17,381 bases of DNA from Rickettsiales bacterium (lineage in GTDB: Bacteria > Pseudomonadota > Alphaproteobacteria > Rickettsiales > UBA998): assembly GCA_019749855.1 (NCBI GenBank), contig JAIEPI010000200.1, forward strand, positions 1 to 17,381, written 5' to 3'. The translations under genes and the position numbers were made by a program. Below are positions 1-6,302 of this stretch, piece after piece. How positions within the stretch are numbered: the first letter of the stretch is position 1; each line of letters begins with the position of its first letter. The notes under the pieces are model-generated. The model did no database searches, was not told the DNA's origin, and saw only the letters and a list, made by a program, of their open reading frames with translations.

Positions 1-267
1 AGGTTTATAAAAGCCTTGCTAAAAATAACATCACATATTTTTACCGCGAATTTTTAAACTAATAAACAATGATATTAGCTGCAGGTTGAAAAACTATTCA
101 AGTGTGATAAAAATATAATGTATTCTATCTATGGTTGCACCATACCGCACTCGTGTGCCCTGCCAGCAAACTTTGGCCGATGGAAAACATGAAAGATGTG
201 ACAAGCAAACGAGCTTAGGTCGTCAGCACTCAGCAGTGTCGCTTAATGAAAATTTTGGTGACTCGTG
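1..267. other. Non-coding stretch downstream of the tadG-like gene
   Basis: No convincing gene is seen here. The first 120 bases are AT-rich. A perfect TATAAT lies at 114-119, but the nearest -35-like TTGAAA (86-91) is 22 bases away, too far for a normal sigma-70 promoter. A 6-base perfect inverted repeat with a 3-base loop (130-144) has no following T run on either strand, so it is not a convincing terminator. The tadG-like gene ends at 268, so this region is its 3' flank. Confidence 0.5.
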
Positions 268-1497
268 TTAGCGCGTAATGCGCAAACGCCCGACGGTTCT
301 GGAAACATCAATCAGCGCCGCACGCAGGCCGGAGTAGTCCGAGGCCAGATAAAACTGCCGGTCGGTTGTGCCAGGCTTCACAGACGCACAGGCCCTCAGT
401 GTGTCTTGGTTGTCACCCGCAACCTGAACATCAACGCCAAAGGCTATGGTTGCCACACTAACGCCCATGGATTTCAACTGGTCACAACGCTGCAACAAAT
501 CCGTAAAGGGGCGCTTTTCTGCCAAGATCAAGCCACCTTCCCCACTGTTCTCAACGTATCCGCAATTAGTGCCAGGGACGTTGGTAAAAGCATCACCCGG
601 GGCCGCGCAGGTCTGCACGCCGTCGGTGAGAAAAATGACCTGTTTGATCTGACTCAAAGCCGCGCCGTCTGGGCGTGGTGTCGCGGGTGCCGGGCCAGAG
701 CTGTTGAGAATGCTCATCGCCCCATCCATGCCGCAGGCACCGCAGGTCCAGCCATCAAGCGATGTTCCCGCTATGTAATCCTGTGCCTGCGCAATCACAT
801 TGGTCAGCGCGGTGGTGCGCCGCAGATTGGTGCTGAATTCCACCAATGAGACGCGAACATTCGGCGAGCCGGACGCAAAAAGCGTGTTAACCAGCTCATT
901 TAAGGCCGCTTGTGTTTCCACATAACGGCTGCCAGGAGGCCCAATCGGGGGCACCGAGCTCGGCGGACAGGTGATGGTGGGGTCCAAAGTTGGATCGGTC
1001 GATTCACCGGATGTGCAATACATGGAGGCCGAGCTATCCACCACCATCACCACATCGGTATCCGGTGGCACGGCTACGCTTTGCTTACTCACCACAGTGA
1101 TGGCATTGGCCGCAACGGTCTCAATGCCCCCCAGCTGCAAGAAACTGGTGTTGAGATTTTCATTGCTGGTGACTGTTACCTGATCGGGCTGGTTATTCAC
1201 CCCCACCCGCCCGTAAGGCCGTGCGATATTAGCGGTGTTGAATGGATAATTCACATCAAAATAGCGCTTACCCGCCACGTTGGGATCGATACCCCCGGGC
1301 GGTTGCGCCACGGCGAGTGCGGTGGCATCCGTTGCCCCTTGCGCTTGTGTGCGTGACACCATCGCCGAGCCGAAATCCAGCACGCCCCCAATCAGGATAA
1401 GCAGCAGTACCAGCATGAGGCCAAACATGATGGAGACGGCCCCACGAGCATCAGAAAGCAATGAGCGACGGCATAGAAAACGGCAGAAATTACGCAT
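268..1497 (-). CDS. TadG-like pilus assembly protein with a VWA domain
   Basis: The 409-residue protein resembles TadG, a membrane-anchored component of Tad/Flp pilus systems facing the periplasm or cell surface. Residues 1-22 are basic and carry the RGAVSIMF motif typical of TadG N-termini. One membrane segment follows at about 23-43. A von Willebrand factor A domain starts near 147, with the MIDAS metal site DSSAS at 154-158 and a later LTDG aspartate at about 292. The position-5 glutamate of processed pilins is replaced by methionine, as expected for an anchored rather than a processed protein. Cysteines at about 161, 177, 252, 255 and 298 could form disulfides. It is the last gene of a three-gene minus-strand run, 29 bases after the TadE-like gene upstream. 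The family call is firm; the exact role is inferred. Confidence 0.85.
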   Translation of the reverse strand: MRNFCRFLCRRSLLSDARGAVSIMFGLMLVLLLILIGGVLDFGSAMVSRTQAQGATDATALAVAQPPGGIDPNVAGKRYFDVNYPFNTANIARPYGRVGVNNQPDQVTVTSNENLNTSFLQLGGIETVAANAITVVSKQSVAVPPDTDVVMVVDSSASMYCTSGESTDPTLDPTITCPPSSVPPIGPPGSRYVETQAALNELVNTLFASGSPNVRVSLVEFSTNLRRTTALTNVIAQAQDYIAGTSLDGWTCGACGMDGAMSILNSSGPAPATPRPDGAALSQIKQVIFLTDGVQTCAAPGDAFTNVPGTNCGYVENSGEGGLILAEKRPFTDLLQRCDQLKSMGVSVATIAFGVDVQVAGDNQDTLRACASVKPGTTDRQFYLASDYSGLRAALIDVSRTVGRLRITR

Positions 1498-1526
1498 GGT
1501 GAACCTGAGTTTGATGGGTCAAAAAA

Positions 1527-2282
1527 TTAATTATAAACTTGCAATAGCGGCCCGTTACGTGCGGGGAAATATCGCACGAACTGTAATTGCGAGGCATCGC
1601 ATGCCGCAGCACCTACCCGTGACGTCACGCCAAACATTGGGATATTCAAGATAGGCAGAATAAAGTTATTCCATTGCAGAATCGGCTCAAAATCATAACA
1701 AATTCGTACAATTACTGCATTTTCGCCATCTGCCATTTGATCGATGAACGTACCCTCCGTATTGGCCGGATCATTGGTAGGATTCAAATTTTCACGGCCA
1801 CAAAATGAGCCATGTGCTTCTGTCGCATTACAGCGGGGATCAATCGCCTGCGTTAAACCAAAATTGGTGTAACTCCAGTAAATGCCGGGCCCGTTACCTG
1901 CTCCGGTGCCGGGTGGGTTATAAATAGAGACCACATTGATAAACTGACTCGGATTCCCCTGACCGTTGGTGCGCGAAAAACTATAAGGCTGCATCAGGAA
2001 ATCTGCCGTGGTGACGATGTTTCTCAAGCGATCCTGCGTCAATATAAATGGATTGCTGTTAATCACCGGATCTCCATTCACCGTGCCTGCAGGGGCTGGC
2101 TCCGAGAGCACGATCATATCAGCAATGGTGGAGATGGTTTTATTCATTTTCTGTATAATCATGATATAGCGGAAAAAATCATAAATGGGCAATGTCATGA
2201 GCAGCAGCAATGGCAGAATAATGGCAAACTCAATGGCCACCGCACCCACCGTATTTTTTCTAAGAGATAAGGCTTTTTTCAT
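1527..2282 (-). CDS. TadE-like pseudopilin (second of two)
   Basis: This 251-residue protein has the TadE/TadF-like architecture: a short basic leader, then TVGAVAIEFA, then a hydrophobic helix to about residue 45. If cleavage follows Gly13, the conserved glutamate falls at mature position 5, matching processing by a Tad-type prepilin peptidase. The helix is followed by about 200 residues of predicted extracytoplasmic domain with four cysteines (two in the DPRCNATEAHGSFC region, one in VRICYD, one in AAACDA). TadE-like proteins are minor pilins needed for Flp/Tad pilus assembly. The gene sits 49 bases after the upstream tadE-like gene and 29 bases before tadG, so the three are probably one operon. 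The start is ATG with only a weak ribosome site. Confidence 0.8.
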   Translation of the reverse strand: MKKALSLRKNTVGAVAIEFAIILPLLLLMTLPIYDFFRYIMIIQKMNKTISTIADMIVLSEPAPAGTVNGDPVINSNPFILTQDRLRNIVTTADFLMQPYSFSRTNGQGNPSQFINVVSIYNPPGTGAGNGPGIYWSYTNFGLTQAIDPRCNATEAHGSFCGRENLNPTNDPANTEGTFIDQMADGENAVIVRICYDFEPILQWNNFILPILNIPMFGVTSRVGAAACDASQLQFVRYFPARNGPLLQVYN

Positions 2283-2331
2283 GTCTCGCTGCTCATATAA
2301 TCACTGGTTGTCATGGGTAAGGGATGATGGC

Positions 2332-2988
2332 TCATGGGAAAAGTTCATTGCGAACGGCCCCACCGCTCACCAGACGCAAATCACCCGCCGCATCGGCAAT
2401 GCCAAGCCCAGCCCCAGAAACCAAGGTGGCGAGCGGAATAATGGGCGTCAGCACGCGCCAGCGATAGGTCACCGTGTAGCGCACAATATCGCCCGGATTT
2501 CCGGCATTCACCACGCTTCCACCACCTGGGGCCGTGCATACACCGTCGCTGTTATTATCAATAAAGGTCGAGCCAGTGGCACATGGACAGAAGCCCACCC
2601 GGACTAAACTTATGGGATCGATGCAAAAATCATCCGTTGTCACCGAATCATAATCTGGAATGGTGGCGTTGGCGGCGGTGGTGCTGGTAATGGCCAGACG
2701 ATCCGCATTAATCAGACCATAAGATTTAGCACGAACCTCCTGACGTATAAACTGATCACGGGTTAAACCACCGGCCGTGGTGCCGATTTTCCCCGTGCGC
2801 GTAGCTTCCGCAACGGCGTTTTCAATGGTGATGGCCGAAAAGCAGATCAGGCATAATTCCATCAGGAAAAAGACAATGTAAATAAAGACGGGAAACACAA
2901 TGGCGAATTCAATCGCCGCTACAGCGCGTGTGTCCCGCAGCAAGCGTTTAAACGATGAGAAAGACATGTTCACGGATGAAAGATTCAC
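2332..2988 (-). CDS. TadE-like pseudopilin (first of two)
   Basis: The N-terminus carries the TadE signature: a basic stretch (KRLLRDTR), then AVAAIEFAIVFP, then a hydrophobic helix of about 20 residues. I chose the GTG at 2988 because AGGAG lies 9 bases upstream (3002-2998). A TTG at 2994 and an ATG at 2967 are alternatives. The residue just before the inferred cleavage point is Ala rather than Gly. The mature domain contains four clustered cysteines (FC, CPC, VC) around a DNNSDG loop resembling an EF-hand-type calcium loop, followed by a Gly-rich turn. It is the first gene of the run that continues into the second TadE-like and TadG-like genes. The role as a minor pilin is inferred from the family. 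Confidence 0.8.
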   Translation of the reverse strand: MNLSSVNMSFSSFKRLLRDTRAVAAIEFAIVFPVFIYIVFFLMELCLICFSAITIENAVAEATRTGKIGTTAGGLTRDQFIRQEVRAKSYGLINADRLAITSTTAANATIPDYDSVTTDDFCIDPISLVRVGFCPCATGSTFIDNNSDGVCTAPGGGSVVNAGNPGDIVRYTVTYRWRVLTPIIPLATLVSGAGLGIADAAGDLRLVSGGAVRNELFP

Positions 2989-3182
2989 AGACAATGACTC
3001 CTATGGCCAACCAGCACGGCAACCGAATGATGCAAAATTACCTCACATTTATGCCACAATTGATTGAAAAATTAAAGCATTACTTCGCTCTGTAAATGTA
3101 AAATACTGCACATTCACTTGATACCGCGCTATGTGCAGCAATAAATGGCACCTTATTTTCTTTTTCCAAATGGAGTAATTTT
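2989..3182. promoter_or_regulatory. Divergent intergenic region between the tad-like genes and DUF423
   Basis: About 190 AT-rich bases separate two divergent genes, so promoters for both directions are expected here. On the minus strand, TTTACA is followed after 16 bases by TAATTT, a weak sigma-70-like pair. On the plus strand, TTGATA (3118-3123) lies 17 bases before ATAAAT (3141-3146), also weak. The DUF423 ribosome site GGAG (3172-3175) is clear. No strong palindrome was noticed. Confidence 0.35.
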
Positions 3183-3566
3183 ATGAGCATTGGCCCACGT
3201 ATCATGGTTTTTGCGGCCGGAATTGTTGGCGTGGTCGCCGTGGGAGTGAGCGCGCAGGCCAGTCACGGCACATGGAACGCGGCGCAAGCGGAGCAATTGC
3301 ACATGGCGAGCGTCTTTGCACTGCTGCATGCGGTCGCTTTATTAGCCACCGGTACACTCACGGGCCTGATGCGGCTTTCCGCCTGGTTACTGGGACTGGC
3401 AGGGCTGTGCTTTATGGCCGGTGTGGGTATGTTTTGCGGTGGGATGTATCTGCGTATTTTCTTCAATATGCCGGTGATTTTTATACCATGGGGTGGAACG
3501 GCACTTATGGCTGGCTGGGGAATTCTGGCGTTTGCCGCCCTCAAGGGACGCCCAAAACCCATTTGA
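3183..3566 (+). CDS. DUF423 family small membrane protein
   Basis: This 127-residue, strongly hydrophobic protein matches the DUF423 (YgdD-like) family in length and layout. It has an N-terminal helix (about 7-25), then ASHG in place of the usual GAHG. A LLHAVALLATG helix (about 47-60) and LAGLCFMAGVGMFCGGMYL (about 74-92) come next. The IPWGGTALMAGWGILAFAAL segment (about 102-121) corresponds to the family's TPIGG motif. About four membrane segments are expected in the inner membrane. The biochemical function of the family is not established. A GGAG ribosome site lies 7 bases before the ATG. The gene is transcribed away from the tad-like genes; 64 bases separate it from the first pseudopilin gene, so cotranscription is possible but not shown. 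Confidence 0.85.
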   Translation: MSIGPRIMVFAAGIVGVVAVGVSAQASHGTWNAAQAEQLHMASVFALLHAVALLATGTLTGLMRLSAWLLGLAGLCFMAGVGMFCGGMYLRIFFNMPVIFIPWGGTALMAGWGILAFAALKGRPKPI

Positions 3567-3630
3567 GGCGCATGTTAAGCATTAGTTAATGCGTCAGAGG
3601 TATTATAGTACCTTGTTAAGGGCATGATGT

Positions 3631-4443
3631 ATGCGTGGATTCTCACTACTGGAACTCTCAGTCGTTATTGTCGTGATCGGTTTATTAACCGGCGGGGTTG
3701 TGGCCAGCCAAAGCATTTCGGAATCAGCTAAACTGCGCCGCGTGATTGAAGACGTCGATGTTTACAAAAAGGCGGTCATTGCATTCAAAGACCAATATGA
3801 GGCCTATCCGGGTGATTTTGCGCGCGCCACCGAGATATGGGGCATTGCCGGTGGCACCGGAAATGACTCCACCTGCTACACCACGGATGCATCCGCCACG
3901 GCCAACCCCAAGGCCACTTGCAATGGCAATGGGGATAACATTATTGAGGCGCCAATACCGGGTGCCGCGGGTGGTTACTCCAATATCTGGTTTGCGGCAG
4001 AGCGTTATCGAGGCTGGCAGCATCTTGCCAATTCCGGAATGATCAGCGGGCGTTATAACGGCATCGCCACGGGCGGCGGTGCGGGATATCACACCGCAGG
4101 CGTCAATGCACCTAGAGGGCCAGCCGAGGGTTTCTATCAGCTAGGTGGCTTTATGTATGCGCGCACTGGCGGCGGCGACTGGTTTTATGAAGACCCACTC
4201 TATAACTGGATCTCGTTTAATTCGGCATCGCAAGGCCTCATTCCAGATTTTGATGCACTGACCTTCTATAAAATAGATGCAAAAATTGATGACGGGAAAC
4301 CCGGAACAGGCAAGGTTTTTGCGACTCAATCCACCGCTTCATGGCAGCCAAATTGCACGACGACAACGAACCCTTTCACCGCTGAGTATAACGTGACCAG
4401 CAAACAGAAGCTATGTCTCGCCCTGTATTTTAAATTATTGTAG
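3631..4443 (+). CDS. Type IV pilin/pseudopilin-like protein 1 of 3
   Basis: The 270-residue product begins MRG and then FSLLELSVV, a class-III prepilin motif with the glutamate at mature position 5 and a hydrophobic helix to about residue 26. The leader would be only three residues. It cannot be longer, because an in-frame stop lies at 3625-3627. TAAGGG (3617-3622) lies 8 bases before the ATG. The extracytoplasmic domain shows WGIAGGTGND (70-79), Cys82, Cys97 inside CNGNGD, ERYRGWQHL (124-132), DDGKPGTG (220-227), and WQPNC with Cys242 followed by Cys262. Normal type II pseudopilins are often near 150 residues, so this is large. It is a clear paralogue of the next two genes. The family (pilin-like, exported through a type II or type IV pilus system) is firm; the specific job is unknown. 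Confidence 0.85.
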   Translation: MRGFSLLELSVVIVVIGLLTGGVVASQSISESAKLRRVIEDVDVYKKAVIAFKDQYEAYPGDFARATEIWGIAGGTGNDSTCYTTDASATANPKATCNGNGDNIIEAPIPGAAGGYSNIWFAAERYRGWQHLANSGMISGRYNGIATGGGAGYHTAGVNAPRGPAEGFYQLGGFMYARTGGGDWFYEDPLYNWISFNSASQGLIPDFDALTFYKIDAKIDDGKPGTGKVFATQSTASWQPNCTTTTNPFTAEYNVTSKQKLCLALYFKLL

Positions 4444-4460
4444 TTGAATATGAAATTCTA

Positions 4461-5306
4461 ATGGAACAAGCAAATACTTCTTTGAAAAAAACGAATGAAA
4501 TACCGATTACCGGTGCACAGTCTGGCTTCAGTTTGCTTGAGCTCTCGGTGGTGTTTGTGGTGATTGGACTGCTTACAGGTGGTGTCATGGCGGGCAGCAG
4601 CCTGCTGGATGCAGCAAAGATTCGTCGTATCATAGACGATGTGCAGAAATACAAACAAGCCATCGCGCAGTTTAAAGAAAAATATGAGGAATATCCGGGC
4701 GATATGACACGAGCAACGGAGGTTTGGGGCATTGCCGGTGGCACCGGAAATGACAGCACCTGCTACCTCACCGACTCAACAACGCTAGCGGATCCTAAGC
4801 GCACCTGCAACGGCAACGGAGACGGCCAGATGGACGTGCCGATACCTGGTGCACCCGGGCTGTGGACATTATCATGGTACGCCGCCGAGCGCCCCCGCGC
4901 TTGGCAACATCTTTCAAATGCGGAATTAATCCCCGGAAGATTCAGCGGCATTTGGAACTTTGACCTGCAAGATGGCAACCGGCCGGTCTCCGTTGATGGC
5001 ACCAAGTATGTCGTCGGTGCCCTGAGTAATCAGGTGAATGCAGCGCATGATAATTTTTTTGCTGAAACAGAAACCTTCAACATGATGCAGGCTAGCCTGA
5101 CAAGCCAATATCCCTCTGGTACCATGTATAAAATTGACCTCAAAATGGACGATGGAAAACCAGGATCTGGCAACGTGTTTGGCCCCAAAGGCTCCTCCAC
5201 CTGGCAACCGGGCTGCACCACCACGGATAGCCGCGTAACCTCGCGCTACAATACAACGGCTTCGGGCGGCGAGCCATGTAACGCACAATATTATAAGGTT
5301 CCGTAG
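4461..5306 (+). CDS. Type IV pilin/pseudopilin-like protein 2 of 3
   Basis: The 281-residue product has a 22-residue leader ending QSG, then FSLLELSVV with Glu at mature position 5 and a long hydrophobic helix. It shares with its neighbours the KYxxxIxxFxxKYExYPGDM segment (about 63-82), WGIAGGTGND (89-98) and CNGNGDG (116-122). Further shared parts are ERPRAWQHL (143-151), MDDGKPGSG (229-237) and WQPGCTTT (248-255). Cys101, Cys116, Cys252 and Cys273 align with those of protein 1. The middle region (about 160-215) is unlike the other two copies. It starts 17 bases after gene 1 and ends 2 bases before gene 3, pointing to one transcript and coupled translation; no good ribosome site of its own is visible. 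Function beyond the pilin-like fold is unknown. Confidence 0.85.
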   Translation: MEQANTSLKKTNEIPITGAQSGFSLLELSVVFVVIGLLTGGVMAGSSLLDAAKIRRIIDDVQKYKQAIAQFKEKYEEYPGDMTRATEVWGIAGGTGNDSTCYLTDSTTLADPKRTCNGNGDGQMDVPIPGAPGLWTLSWYAAERPRAWQHLSNAELIPGRFSGIWNFDLQDGNRPVSVDGTKYVVGALSNQVNAAHDNFFAETETFNMMQASLTSQYPSGTMYKIDLKMDDGKPGSGNVFGPKGSSTWQPGCTTTDSRVTSRYNTTASGGEPCNAQYYKVP

Positions 5307-5308
5307 CC

Positions 5309-6157
5309 ATGAATTCTCAGCACAACACGCGCAACATTGTCTCCCCACAGTCTGGCTTCTCACTGCTTGAGCTTTCGGTGGTGTTGATTGTTATCGGATT
5401 ATTGACGGGCGGAGTGGTGGCAGGCATGAGCATTCGAAACAATGCTATTTTGCGTGGCATTCTCGATGATGTACAAAAATATACCCGCGCTGTGGATCAG
5501 TTCCGTGAGAAGTACAACCAGATGCCGGGTGACATGATCAATGCCACAGAAATCTGGGGTGCCGCCGACGGGGGAACGGGCAACACCATCGCCTGTTACA
5601 ATACGGATTCCACCGGTAGCAAAGCCACCTGCAACGGCAATGGCGATGGCAAGATTGAATGCCCAATACCAAACGCAGCAGGTGACTATTCCAACATTTG
5701 GTATGTCGCAGAGCGTTTTCGAAGCTGGCAGCATTTGGCCAATGCTGGCTTCGTGGAAGGTGGTTTTTCAGGAAAAACGGCGGGCGCTACTTCCGACGTC
5801 TTTAGCGCCGGTGTTAATGTACCCAGCTTTGGAAGTGGTGATATTCGAGGAGCGGTGAACCTTAATGAAGAACTTGCCAAGACGGATGCAAGTAATCCCG
5901 ATATCTTTGCTGCTGACAGAGCTTACCCCCAGTTTTCACTTGCATTCCAGCCAAATAATGTGCCCCCAAAAATACTTTACGCCCTAGACCAGAAAGTCGA
6001 TGACGGAAGACCAGGCACGGGCAATGTTACATCTACAAAATCAACGTCAAGTTGGCAGCCCGGTTGCACCACCACCGATATAGCAAGCACCTCACTGTAT
6101 AATACGACCTCGGATGCGAATCTTTGCGGTGTAATTATATTCAAGGTGGGTAAATAA
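5309..6157 (+). CDS. Type IV pilin/pseudopilin-like protein 3 of 3
   Basis: The 282-residue product has a 16-residue leader ending QSG, then FSLLELSVVLIVIG with Glu at mature position 5. The shared blocks are IWGAADGGTGN (82-92), CNGNGDG (108-114), ERFRSWQHL (135-143), VDDGRPGTG (230-238) and SSWQPGCTTT (247-256). Cys96, Cys108, Cys253 and Cys273 match the other copies, and it has one extra cysteine at 118. The centre (about 155-225) is unique to this copy. The ATG lies 2 bases after the stop of gene 2, so translation is probably coupled. Unlike the sugar genes that follow, it belongs to the surface-appendage group, and no clear terminator separates the two. It could be a pilus subunit or minor pseudopilin; the sequence does not decide which. 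Confidence 0.85.
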   Translation: MNSQHNTRNIVSPQSGFSLLELSVVLIVIGLLTGGVVAGMSIRNNAILRGILDDVQKYTRAVDQFREKYNQMPGDMINATEIWGAADGGTGNTIACYNTDSTGSKATCNGNGDGKIECPIPNAAGDYSNIWYVAERFRSWQHLANAGFVEGGFSGKTAGATSDVFSAGVNVPSFGSGDIRGAVNLNEELAKTDASNPDIFAADRAYPQFSLAFQPNNVPPKILYALDQKVDDGRPGTGNVTSTKSTSSWQPGCTTTDIASTSLYNTTSDANLCGVIIFKVGK

Positions 6158-6302
6158 AAACAACGGTGCGTTGCGGTAAGTTGGTTGCAGCGGCATATTT
6201 AGAGTTGAAAATTCCCGTATCAACGATCTCAAGACTTGAAAATCATGGCTAAGTCAGTGCATGTAGTGGACTGGTACTCCCCTCACATTGCACGGCCTCC
6301 GC
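6158..6302 (+). promoter_or_regulatory. Leader region before zwf with repeated TTGAAAAT
   Basis: This 145-base gap should carry the promoter of the sugar cluster. TTGAAAAT occurs twice, at 6205-6212 and 6236-6243, with starts 31 bases apart (about three helical turns). Either copy could be a -35-like element, but neither has a good -10 at normal spacing. No strong hairpin for termination of the pseudopilin run was seen. Confidence 0.3.

Noticed and set aside
114..119. Perfect TATAAT hexamer as a promoter
   Set aside because: The nearest TTGAAA is 22 bases upstream and no plausible gene follows on the plus strand; such words are common in AT-rich DNA.
130..144. Six-base inverted repeat as a terminator for the tad-like run
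   Set aside because: The stem is short and AT-containing, and no T run follows on the minus strand; it also lies more than 120 bases past the gene end.
265..849. Open frame on the plus strand opposite the tadG-like gene
   Set aside because: It lies antisense to a gene with clear family motifs, its product shows no recognisable domain, and it has no ribosome site.
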